9,426 nucleotides of DNA from JAJVID01 sp035275805 (GTDB taxonomy: Bacteria > Acidobacteriota > Blastocatellia > RBC074), in assembly GCA_035275805.1 (NCBI GenBank), contig DATEMG010000575.1, forward strand, positions 1 to 9,426. Direction: 5' to 3'. Under the pieces are notes generated by a model. It was given only the letters and a program-made list of their open reading frames with translations. It was not told the DNA's origin and made no database searches. Shown in pieces: positions 1 to 9,426 of the stretch (the first letter of the stretch is position 1; each line of letters begins with the position of its first letter). Both the position numbers and the translations under genes were made by a program.

Positions 1-27
1 GTACCGAAAAAGACTCGACAATCGAAC

Positions 28-62
28 AAAGGCGGCTGATCATGTCAGCCGCCTTTTCTTTT
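28..62 (+). terminator. Rho-independent terminator of an upstream gene outside the window
   Basis: A 12-bp perfect stem (AAAGGCGGCTGA at 28-39 pairing with 45-56) closes a 5-nt loop (TCATG). It runs directly into a T-rich tail (TTTTCTTTT). This is the classic intrinsic terminator form on the + strand. The A-rich left flank also gives some T-tail character on the other strand, so it could act in both directions. No gene that it would end lies inside the window, so it most likely belongs to a + strand gene to the left. Confidence 0.85.
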
Positions 63-70
63 AACGCAAC

Positions 71-145
71 GGTTGGTGGTTGATAGTTGGTATCAGTTGA
101 AACGCGTATTTAAAGCGACCACCGGCCCCTAACCATCACCATAGG
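71..145. repeat. Degenerate heptamer-period repeat with a weak inverted partner
   Basis: Positions 71-91 read as three consecutive 7-mers, GGTTGGT, GGTTGAT and AGTTGGT, matching RGTTGRT. About 35 bp further on, 131-145 contains C-rich sequence (AACCATCACCATAG) that is roughly the reverse complement of the same unit. The organisation, a G-rich arm followed by a C-rich arm with 7-bp steps, copies the two much clearer elements at 1011-1110 and 4295-4380. This one is short and decayed, and ends just before the start codon of the amidohydrolase gene at 148. The stretch 63-147 must also hold that gene's promoter, but I see no convincing -35/-10 pair. Confidence 0.4.
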
Positions 146-147
146 CT

Positions 148-999
148 ATGGAAATCATTGACACGCATCAACACCTCTGGGACCTCGATCAACTTCCCTA
201 CTCATGGACGTCGAGGCAGCCGGCGCTCAACCGCAGTTTCAGGCCGAGCGACTACACGCTGGCGACGCGCGATCTGACGGTCGCCAAATCGGTTCACGTC
301 GAGGCCGACGTTGACGAGAATTTCATACTGGAGGAGACGCTGCGCGTCCTTTCGCTGGCCAGGAGAGACGACAACCCGATTGCAGGCGTCGTCGCAGCGG
401 CCCGTCCTGAATACGACGGCTTCCGCGAATACCTGGACAGGATCGCGGGGCAGCGGCTGCTGAAAGGCGTGCGCCGCATACTCCACACTGAACCGGACCG
501 ACTCTCGACGACTACTACTTTCGTCGAGAACGTCAGATCGCTCGAAGATTACGGACTGACGTTTGACATCTGCGCGTCGGCGCGCCAACTGCCGCAGGCG
601 ATCAATCTTGTCAAACAATGCCCGGACGTCGAGTTCATCCTCGACCACTGCGGCAACCCGAATCTGCGTTCAGACGCCTCGGAAGGAGAGTTCGACGAGT
701 GGCGCGAACATTTGCGGGTGATCGCCGGTTTCCCGAACGTTGTCTGCAAGATTTCAGGCATCGTGGTCAACACCGATCTGACGAACTGGACCGCCGAGAC
801 ATTGCGGCCGGCGGTCGAGACCGTGATCGCCTGTTTCGGATGGGATCGCGTGATGTTCGGCAGCGACTGGCCGGTTTGCACTCTGGCGGCGAGTTTCATG
901 CAGTGGGTGGAAGCGTTGTCGATCCTGACGCAAGACGCCGGCGCCGAGAACCAGCGAAAGCTATTTTACGAGAACGCCATGCGGGTTTATCGACTGTGA
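148..999 (+). CDS. Amidohydrolase-2 family (COG3618-like) lactonase/hydrolase
   Basis: A 283-residue soluble TIM-barrel metal-dependent hydrolase of the amidohydrolase-2 type. This group includes L-fuconolactonase, L-rhamnono-lactonase and 2-pyrone-4,6-dicarboxylate lactonase. Family hallmarks are visible in order: N-terminal DTHQHLWD with metal-type His7 and His9, VHVEAD (50-55), KGVRR (106-110), ILDHCGNP with His167, CKISG (200-204), and FGSDWPVC with the conserved Asp240. The length is normal for the family. The start is fixed by the characteristic M-x-I-I-D-T-H opening, although no good Shine-Dalgarno sequence precedes it. No sugar transporter or dehydrogenase lies alongside, so the substrate cannot be read from context. 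By family precedent it would open a sugar lactone or similar ring in the cytoplasm. It is probably a single-gene unit, followed by the palindromic repeat at 1011-1110. The family call is firm; the substrate is unknown. Confidence 0.93.
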   Translation: MEIIDTHQHLWDLDQLPYSWTSRQPALNRSFRPSDYTLATRDLTVAKSVHVEADVDENFILEETLRVLSLARRDDNPIAGVVAAARPEYDGFREYLDRIAGQRLLKGVRRILHTEPDRLSTTTTFVENVRSLEDYGLTFDICASARQLPQAINLVKQCPDVEFILDHCGNPNLRSDASEGEFDEWREHLRVIAGFPNVVCKISGIVVNTDLTNWTAETLRPAVETVIACFGWDRVMFGSDWPVCTLAASFMQWVEALSILTQDAGAENQRKLFYENAMRVYRL

Positions 1000-1010
1000 T
1001 AGAAGGTGGA

Positions 1011-1110
1011 AGATCGAGGATTGAGGATTGAGGATTGAGGATTGAGAATAGAAGATTTCCTCACAGGCAATGGCGCGATCCTCTATCTTCGATCCTCTAT
1101 CCTCAATCCT
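1011..1110. repeat. Palindromic element built of GGATNGA heptamers; possible terminator
   Basis: The left arm (1011-1059) is a run of 7-mers: AGATCGA, then four identical GGATTGA copies (1018-1045), then GAATAGA and AGATTTC. The right arm (1075-1110) is the same unit on the other strand (TCTATCC, TCGATCC, TCAATCC), so the arms fold into an imperfect stem of roughly 35 bp over a loop of about 15-20 bp. Changes between copies fall mostly on the centre base of GGATNGA. A T6 tract (1114-1119) follows the right arm after GG, so the transcript may end here, 3' of the hydrolase gene. The organisation recalls the short tandemly repeated heptamers known from filamentous cyanobacteria. A spurious - strand reading frame (RIEDRG, SSILNPQ) is a by-product of the repeat. 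Confidence 0.85.
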
Positions 1111-1131
1111 TGGTTTTTTACCTGCGGCGTG

Positions 1132-1160
1132 CTGACAAAGCCGCGCGAAATATGTAGACT
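1132..1160 (+). promoter_or_regulatory. Candidate sigma70-type promoter of the hybrid kinase gene
   Basis: CTGACA at 1132-1137 (5 of 6 matches to TTGACA) is followed by exactly 17 bp and then TAGACT at 1155-1160 (4 of 6 matches to TATAAT). Transcription would start near 1167, leaving a leader of about 70 nt before the ATG at 1235. It is the only well-spaced pair I find between the repeat element and the gene. Promoter calls by eye are weak evidence. Confidence 0.35.
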
Positions 1161-1168
1161 TTCCTACA
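1153..1168. promoter_or_regulatory. Small palindrome overlapping the -10 box, possible operator
   Basis: TGTAG (1153-1157) and CTACA (1164-1168) form a perfect 5-bp inverted repeat around a 6-bp centre. It lies across the candidate -10 hexamer and start site of the kinase promoter. The size and position would suit a dimeric repressor, but a palindrome this short can occur by chance and I do not recognise the site. Confidence 0.25.
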
Positions 1169-1234
1169 CCTCTTATTTCCATATCACCGCTGGCTGGGAA
1201 CACTACTGAAGACGCTCACACCCAGGAGAACACA

Positions 1235-4380
<3,146 letters not shown>

Positions 4381-4395
4381 TGCTTCATTCCGCAA

Positions 4396-4728
4396 TTAGA
4401 ACCGTCTGCGACCGCGCAGCATTCTGCGTCGCCGCCAGCCGTCATCGCGATCCCACCTGTCTCTGAATCTGAATCTATCGTCGCGGTCCCGCCTGTCTCT
4501 GAATATGAACCTCCCGTCGCGACCCCGTCTGTCTCCGAATCTGGCCCTCGGCCCGCGCCCGTCCCATCGACCGTCGCGGGCGTCATGCCCGTTGATGAAT
4601 TTTCCCGCCTTCTTATCGTTGAAGCGCCCACGTCTCTGGGCGAAAGTCTCGATGGACAACGCCAGATTGACGACAACCGCCAATGTGGTAATCAGCAGGG
4701 CGAACCGCAGCGTTCTCAGTTTGAACAT
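4396..4728 (-). CDS. Small secreted Arg/Asp/Gly-rich repeat protein
   Basis: 110 residues. Residues 1-30 form a textbook Sec signal peptide: a basic start, a hydrophobic core (ALLITTLAVVVNLAL) and a likely cleavage after SIETFA or TFAQ. The mature part has no hydrophobic core. It is dominated by Arg, Asp, Gly and Phe, and contains three consecutive 12-residue repeats (63-74, 75-86, 87-98) of the form xFRDRRDRDDRF, ending in an Arg-rich tail (RRRRMLRGRRRF). AAGGAG lies 7 nt before the ATG, so the start and strand are well supported. The opposite-strand frame (Pro/Ser/Glu-rich) lacks such signals. It is the last gene of the - strand row, about 100 bp after the coiled-coil gene, so it may have its own promoter. 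Composition suggests an extracytoplasmic polyelectrolyte-like protein. I do not recognise a family or a function. Confidence 0.75.
   Translation of the reverse strand: MFKLRTLRFALLITTLAVVVNLALSIETFAQRRGRFNDKKAGKFINGHDARDGRWDGRGPRARFGDRRGRDGRFIFRDRRDRDDRFRFRDRWDRDDGWRRRRMLRGRRRF
4435..4542 (-). repeat. Three in-frame 36-bp tandem repeats inside the secreted-protein gene
   Basis: On the + strand the core TGTCTC followed by (T/C)GAAT recurs exactly 36 bp apart (CTG of the core at 4457, 4493 and 4529). Each unit encodes 12 residues of the Arg/Asp-rich repeat. Copies differ at several positions, so the expansion is not very recent. Confidence 0.75.
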
Positions 4729-4830
4729 AGGAGTTCTCCTTGTTTGAAATTGTCGGGTTGGGGGATTGTTTGATTTGGCGTGATAGGATTACAAATTGTC
4801 GCAGTCAGTCTTTTGTCATCGGAAAACGAC

Positions 4831-5334
4831 TCAAGCCGCCGTATCCATCTTCTCCGCGACCTTCATCTCGGCCAGGAGTTCGCGGCGAGTGAATTCGAGC
4901 TTCTCATTCATCGCGATCAGGCGCATGTCTACGATTCCTTCGAACCTCGTGAAGTCCGTTGAGAGAGTCTCCTCCGCGCGGCGTATTTCGGCGGAGTTGA
5001 CGCGGATCTCCGCGGAGAATTTCTCGTCTATACGTCTGATCTCGGCGCCGATGGCGTCATACACGCGCCTGAGTTCGGCGGCGACCACCTGCACGTCGGC
5101 GGTAGCCGCGTGCAGTTCTGCGGCCAGCTTGTCTTCAATGCGCTTAATCTCCGTGAGGAACTCGCGGCGCATCATTTCGTTCTCGCGGCGCGCCAGCTCC
5201 ATGCCGCGGCGCAGCGCTTCGATTTTGGCGTCCTGCGCGACGGCCTGCGTGACTAGATCTTTGATCTCGTCGCGCAGCGCTCCGAGATGCGGCGCCAGGG
5301 TTTCCTCCAATGCTTGTTTGATTTGTTCGCTCAT
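4831..5334 (-). CDS. Coiled-coil protein of unknown function
   Basis: 167 residues from the ATG at 5334 (MSEQIKQALEE). The whole chain is charged and helix-favouring (Glu, Arg, Ala, Leu, Ile), with no Cys and no Pro after the first 20 residues. The phrase AEIR recurs with 11- and 7-residue spacing (about residues 97, 108 and 115), as expected for a long coiled coil. There is no signal peptide or membrane span, so it is probably cytoplasmic and oligomeric. A TTG at 5361, overlapping the stop codon of the preceding gene, would add nine residues and imply direct translational coupling. I prefer the ATG, although its nearest purine-rich site (AGGGGAA) is 15 nt away, and either start fits a shared transcript. 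Candidate partners are the three zinc-ribbon membrane proteins encoded just upstream. The + strand Ser/Arg-rich frame across it is an antisense shadow. I do not recognise a named family. Confidence 0.75.
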   Translation of the reverse strand: MSEQIKQALEETLAPHLGALRDEIKDLVTQAVAQDAKIEALRRGMELARRENEMMRREFLTEIKRIEDKLAAELHAATADVQVVAAELRRVYDAIGAEIRRIDEKFSAEIRVNSAEIRRAEETLSTDFTRFEGIVDMRLIAMNEKLEFTRRELLAEMKVAEKMDTAA

Positions 5335-5357
5335 GACGGCTGATTGTTGTTCCCCTA

Positions 5358-5840
5358 TCAATCAATGTCAAGTTTGGCCTGCGCCATCTGCCGGGTCGTG
5401 TGTTCGACGACGCTCGGAGGCTCGACCACGCCGCGAACCGGGTCGGCCGGCGCGACAAAGCGCCCCTGCGGCTGAACTTCCCTGAACGTCGGCCGCTCCT
5501 GTTTCTCCACCCAGTGCTCCGGCTTTCGGGCCACCGTAATCAGCCGCGATAATTGCCAGCAGAGCAAGCCGGCGACCGCGCCAATCAACCCTATGCCAAG
5601 TATGAACGGGACAAACAGCTCAGGTCCGCGTACTTGCTGTCTTATCATGTCCCAGTAAAAGCTGTAGACGAACATCAGGCTGAATAGAACGAAAGCGGCT
5701 ATTACAAAAAAGACGCCTGTAATCTTCAGGGTGGGCAGTTGTACCACGGGCGGCTTGTCCGTAGAGGTTAAATTACCACCGCATCGCTTGCAGTAGTTGG
5801 TCTTCTGTGTGTACTCGAATCCGCAACTCTGGCAGAACAT
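5358..5840 (-). CDS. Zinc-ribbon, two-TM membrane protein, paralogue C
   Basis: 160 residues. An N-terminal zinc ribbon (C3-x2-C6-x10-C17-x2-C20, MFCQSCGFEY...YCKRC) is followed by two membrane segments (about 39-62 and 76-98, the second ending AGLLCWQLSRLIT). A polar tail carries the motif EPPSVVEHTTRQMA (140-153). By the positive-inside rule both ends face the cytoplasm. It is the last of three tandem paralogues. At the DNA level its 3' end is most like paralogue B, pointing to B/C as the latest duplication. GGAG sits 5 nt before the ATG; the gap from B is 20 bp. The TGA stop overlaps a possible TTG start of the coiled-coil gene. Zinc binding is inferred from the four cysteines; the role is unknown, perhaps adaptor or scaffold. 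Confidence 0.88.
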   Translation of the reverse strand: MFCQSCGFEYTQKTNYCKRCGGNLTSTDKPPVVQLPTLKITGVFFVIAAFVLFSLMFVYSFYWDMIRQQVRGPELFVPFILGIGLIGAVAGLLCWQLSRLITVARKPEHWVEKQERPTFREVQPQGRFVAPADPVRGVVEPPSVVEHTTRQMAQAKLDID

Positions 5841-5860
5841 ATTGTCTCCGTTCTAACAGG

Positions 5861-6328
5861 TCATTTGTTTTTGCCGGCGAACTGGCGCGTCGTGTGCTCG
5901 ACGACGCTCGGAGGCTCGACGGCCTGTTGATTCGGGTCTGCCGTCGCGCCGAGATGGGCCGGCGGAGATTCGCGGATGTAGTGCCTCTCTACGACGACAT
6001 TCCGCTCCCCTTTCTGATAAGCCGTGACCAAGCGGGCCAACTGCCAGATCAACAATCCCGCAATCGCGCCGGTGAACATCATGCCCATCATAAACGGGAG
6101 GATGAGTTCATCGCCGCGTAAGCCTCTATTCGCCAGTTTGTTGTACATGACGAAAGCCATGAGCATCCCTATGCTGCTGAACGCCGCGACGGCGCAAAAC
6201 ATAGGGACCAATATCCAACGGCCCGTTTTGGGAGCGTCAGCGACGCTAGTCAGGCTCATGCTCTCGCCGCAGCGTTTGCAATAGTTGGTTTTCTGTGTGT
6301 ATTCAAAACCGCAAGATGGACAAAACAT
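5861..6328 (-). CDS. Zinc-ribbon, two-TM membrane protein, paralogue B
   Basis: 155 residues with the same plan as its neighbours. The zinc ribbon has Cys 3/6/17/20 (MFCPSCGFEYTQKTNYCKRC). Two membrane segments lie at about 39-62 and 76-97, separated by a short charged loop (NRGLRGDE). The second shares AIAGLLIWQLARLVT with the paralogues. A variable linker (108-130) and the C-terminal motif EPPSVVEHTTRQF (138-150) close the protein. GGAGG 4 nt before the ATG supports the start, and the ribosome site lies only a few bases from the stop of paralogue A (10-bp gap), so the two are surely on one transcript. The membrane segments have diverged more than the ribbon and the tail motif. This suggests that the two ends bind common partners while the middle part specialises. 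Function is not known. Confidence 0.88.
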   Translation of the reverse strand: MFCPSCGFEYTQKTNYCKRCGESMSLTSVADAPKTGRWILVPMFCAVAAFSSIGMLMAFVMYNKLANRGLRGDELILPFMMGMMFTGAIAGLLIWQLARLVTAYQKGERNVVVERHYIRESPPAHLGATADPNQQAVEPPSVVEHTTRQFAGKNK

Positions 6329-6338
6329 ATGGCCTCCA

Positions 6339-6827
6339 TTACTTCATCGTCCCCGGCTCGCTGTAAACGCCGGCCATCTGCCGCGTCGTGTGCTCAACTA
6401 CGCTGTGCGGCTCGACGGCGCTCCGAATCGAATCGGTAGGCGCTCCGATCTGTGGAGCCTGCGCCTCCCGGATGATAATCCGCTCCTGCGCCGGAGCCTG
6501 ATTCGATTTCTGGCTCGCCGTGATCAGGCGTGACATTTGCCGCATCAAAAATCCGGCGATCCCGCCGACAAACACCAGGCCGAGCGCGAATGATAAAACC
6601 GCAACTTCCCGATGCACGCTATTGCTGAGCAATACGTGAAAGGAAAGGAGATTCAAGAATAAACCCACGAGACCAAACATCGCCAAGACGACAAAGGACA
6701 TGCCAATGGCCGGAGATCGCTCTGGTTTGATTTCGACGCTCTGGGGCGCGGCGTTCAACTCCCCGCCGCAGCGCTTGCAGTAGTTGGACTTATGCGTGTA
6801 CTCGAAGCCACAGGATGGACAAAACAT
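6339..6827 (-). CDS. Zinc-ribbon, two-TM membrane protein, paralogue A
   Basis: 162 residues, first of the three tandem copies. The zinc ribbon (MFCPSCGFEYTHKSNYCKRC; Cys 3, 6, 17, 20) is followed by a long first hydrophobic segment (41-67) and a second at 75-96, with GGIAGFLMRQMSRLIT at its end. The tail has EPHSVVEHTTRQM (139-151) and then an extra 11 residues. Here the motif reads EPH instead of EPP, and at the DNA level this is the most diverged copy of the three. GGAGG precedes the ATG by 4 nt. The 69-bp gap to the FG-GAP gene upstream is the widest in this part of the row, so a promoter for the zinc-ribbon genes could lie at 6828-6896, although I see no clear hexamers. Similar zinc-ribbon plus short tail-motif proteins occur, to my recollection, in Acidobacteriota. 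Confidence 0.88.
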   Translation of the reverse strand: MFCPSCGFEYTHKSNYCKRCGGELNAAPQSVEIKPERSPAIGMSFVVLAMFGLVGLFLNLLSFHVLLSNSVHREVAVLSFALGLVFVGGIAGFLMRQMSRLITASQKSNQAPAQERIIIREAQAPQIGAPTDSIRSAVEPHSVVEHTTRQMAGVYSEPGTMK

Positions 6828-6896
6828 GTTCCCTCCGTCGAAAATTTTGAATACTTTCCCGCTTTTACGCTGCCGACAAGATGGGAGTTCACGCGT

Positions 6897-8682
<1,786 letters not shown>

Positions 8683-8702
<20 letters not shown>

Positions 8703-9045
8703 ACCAATCCTCGTGCAACGACCACACTGAGCAACTCGAACACGCCGTCCATCGCCATTGATGCCCGCAGCCGGGACACAGCCCGCGCGTGTCGAACGTG
8801 TTCCATACCATCCCGCAGCCGCCGAAGAAGCGTTCAGGGTATGCGCAATCGCCGCACCCCCAAGAACTCCCCGCGTCCGGCTGCCACCGGCACATCGGAC
8901 AACGAATACGGCCTTGGCCCGGCGCTTCGTCGTCTGACTTCTCAATGGTATCGGTCGCGTCCGACGGCCTGAGCCCCTTCTGGAAAAGCAAGAAGAGGGT
9001 TGCCAGCGCCCGGCGCCACCGAAAAGATTGTTGTTTCAGTCGCAT
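8683..9045 (-). CDS. Small multi-cysteine zinc-ribbon protein
   Basis: 120 residues. A basic N-terminus (MRLKQQSFRWRR) and a short hydrophobic stretch (ALATLFLLF) lead, after an acidic linker, into a Cys-rich half: C49-x2-C52, C64-x2-C67, C77, C90-x2-C93 and C102-x2-C105. Other landmarks are CPMCRW, WNTFDTRG, CPGCGHQW, and WSLHEDWY at the end. I recognise the WNTFDT...CPxCxxQW...CxxCxxWSxHxDWY pattern from conserved bacterial hypothetical proteins, but know no function. The four CxxC knuckles suggest two zinc sites. No Shine-Dalgarno precedes the ATG. There is no alternative ATG before residue 51, and a TATAAA sits just upstream, so the message may be nearly leaderless. Its stop lies inside the FG-GAP gene. 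The overlapping frame that extends the FG-GAP protein upstream is the shadow; the cysteine pattern shows this frame is the coding one. Confidence 0.8.
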
Positions 9046-9055
9046 TGCTATTTGG

Positions 9056-9061
9056 TTTATA
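9056..9061 (-). promoter_or_regulatory. Candidate -10 box for the - strand gene row
   Basis: TATAAA on the - strand ends 10 nt before the ATG at 9045. Any -35 match at 16-18 bp is poor (at best GTTAAA). If used, the 5' leader would be only a few nucleotides, in keeping with the missing Shine-Dalgarno. This is a weak call. Confidence 0.25.
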
Positions 9062-9078
9062 CGGACGCCCTGTGCAGT

Positions 9079-9201
9079 TTAACCTTGAGCGAGGTTGAGT
9101 TGCGTGTGCCCTTTAACCGCGTCGTGTTCGATGCCGGCGGCGATCTCGCGCAGTTGAGCCACGGTCTTATGCTTCAATTCCTCGTAGGCGCCCTCAACCA
9201 T
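9079..9201 (-). pseudogene. Truncated 40-codon ORF, N-terminal remnant of a KTVAQLREIA-type protein
   Basis: Reading from the ATG at 9201 gives 40 residues, MVEGAYEELK followed by HKTVAQLREIAAGIEHDAVK and then GHTQLNLAQG and TAA. An AGGA lies 10 nt upstream of the ATG. The segment KTVAQLREIA...GIEHDAVKGHTQLN matches my memory of a family of small bacterial proteins with a Rho-N/SAP-like start, which normally continues with a KEHLL-type segment and a basic helical tail. Here the similarity stops abruptly after TQLN and the frame closes four residues later; other frames downstream do not restore it. The ORF is therefore either a 3'-deleted remnant or a very short derivative. It lies between an IS110 end and the intact zinc-ribbon gene, which fits a deletion or rearrangement at this junction. 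Confidence 0.55.
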
Positions 9202-9323
9202 AATTCTACCATCCTTTCCGGTTTTCAATTGGCCCGTTTAGATTATTGCTCGCGACATTGACAGATAAACCGAACGTTGGGACGCCGAATCAGTACCGCG
9301 AGCGGTAGATACCGTGTTGGTTG
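9202..9323 (-). other. Non-coding flank downstream of IS110 transposase, containing a hairpin
   Basis: This 122-bp gap lies between the transposase stop and the truncated ORF. It contains TACCGC-GA-GCGGTA (9294-9307), a perfect 6-bp inverted repeat with a 2-bp centre. The right end of the insertion element must fall somewhere in or near it, but I cannot place the boundary, since IS110 elements often lack terminal inverted repeats. In the IS1111 subgroup the guide RNA is encoded between the transposase stop and the element end, so this is the place to look. In the IS110 subgroup it lies at the other end, outside the window. Confidence 0.35.
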
Positions 9324-9426
9324 TCAATCGGCCGCCGCATAATTTGGATCGTACGGCCGTTGATTTTTCAACACCCCGTGAGCAATGCGGACAAGCTTGT
9401 GCATGGCCGCCGCGATGATTTGCATT
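9324..9426 (-). CDS. IS110-family transposase, C-terminal end only (runs off the window)
   Basis: A - strand frame enters from the right edge and ends at TGA (9324-9326). The last 33 codons read MQIIAAAMHKLVRIAHGVLK and then NQRPYDPNYAAAD. The pattern MQII-A-AMxKLVxxxxGVLKxxxPxDPNYA is typical of the extreme C-terminus of IS110/IS116/IS902-type transposases (Transposase_20 region). These are DEDD/serine recombinases that insert seamlessly under the guidance of an element-encoded RNA. The internal ATG at the window edge is not the start; the gene continues to the right. No catalytic residue is inside the window, so activity cannot be judged. Nothing here separates the IS110 from the IS1111 subgroup. 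Confidence 0.7.
   Translation of the reverse strand, partial: MQIIAAAMHKLVRIAHGVLKNQRPYDPNYAAAD

Noticed and set aside
1011..1110. CRISPR array
   Set aside because: Repeats are 7 bp and directly adjacent, with no spacers and no cas genes in the window.
961..1203. 80-residue - strand ORF with RIEDRG and SSILNPQ phrases
   Set aside because: It is a translation of the GGATNGA repeat tract, not a gene.
4796..5485. 229-residue + strand Ser/Arg-rich ORF
   Set aside because: The Ser/Arg composition is what an antisense reading of a Glu/Arg-rich coiled coil gives. It also runs across two well-supported - strand genes.
9258..9290. TTGACA at 9258-9263 as a + strand promoter
   Set aside because: No -10-like hexamer lies at 16-18 bp, and no + strand gene follows inside the window.

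Overview
The window looks like a chromosomal segment from a moderately GC-rich, Gram-negative-type bacterium. I lean towards Acidobacteriota (Blastocatellia/Pyrinomonadales-like). The reasons are a CRTAC1-type FG-GAP + ASPIC/UnbV protein, a set of small zinc-ribbon membrane proteins with a shared C-terminal motif, and heptamer-built intergenic palindromes. This placement is inference; there is no rRNA or marker gene in the window.

Layout: two transcription blocks converge near position 4,300-4,395. The left block (+ strand) starts after a Rho-independent terminator of a gene outside the window (28-62). It holds an amidohydrolase-2 family lactonase-like hydrolase (148-999) and a 1,020-residue membrane-bound hybrid histidine kinase (1235-4297). 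Three 7-bp-period repeat tracts sit in the gaps of this block, each with a different heptamer: 71-145 (degenerate), 1011-1110 and 4295-4380. The last two form long imperfect palindromes, and the last contains a canonical G-quadruplex motif that starts inside the kinase stop codon.

The right block (- strand, read from high to low coordinates) enters with the 3' end of an IS110-family transposase (9324-9426). A non-coding flank and a 40-codon truncated ORF (9079-9201) follow. Then comes a closely packed row: a multi-cysteine zinc-ribbon protein (9045-8683), an exported FG-GAP/UnbV protein (8702-6897, overlapping the previous gene), three tandem paralogues of a zinc-ribbon/two-membrane-segment protein (6827-6339, 6328-5861, 5840-5358), a coiled-coil protein (5334-4831) and a small secreted Arg/Asp-rich repeat protein (4728-4396).

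How they may work together: the kinase and hydrolase are separate transcription units with no obvious functional link. The - strand row is tight enough (20-bp overlap, then gaps of 69, 10, 20 and 23 bp) to be at least partly co-transcribed. Its common theme is zinc ribbons, membrane hairpins, a coiled coil and exported proteins. That suggests an envelope-associated assembly of unknown function, and it is the best candidate here for something undescribed. The IS110 end at the right edge is the other item of interest, because this family uses a structured guide (bridge/seek) RNA encoded in its non-coding ends.
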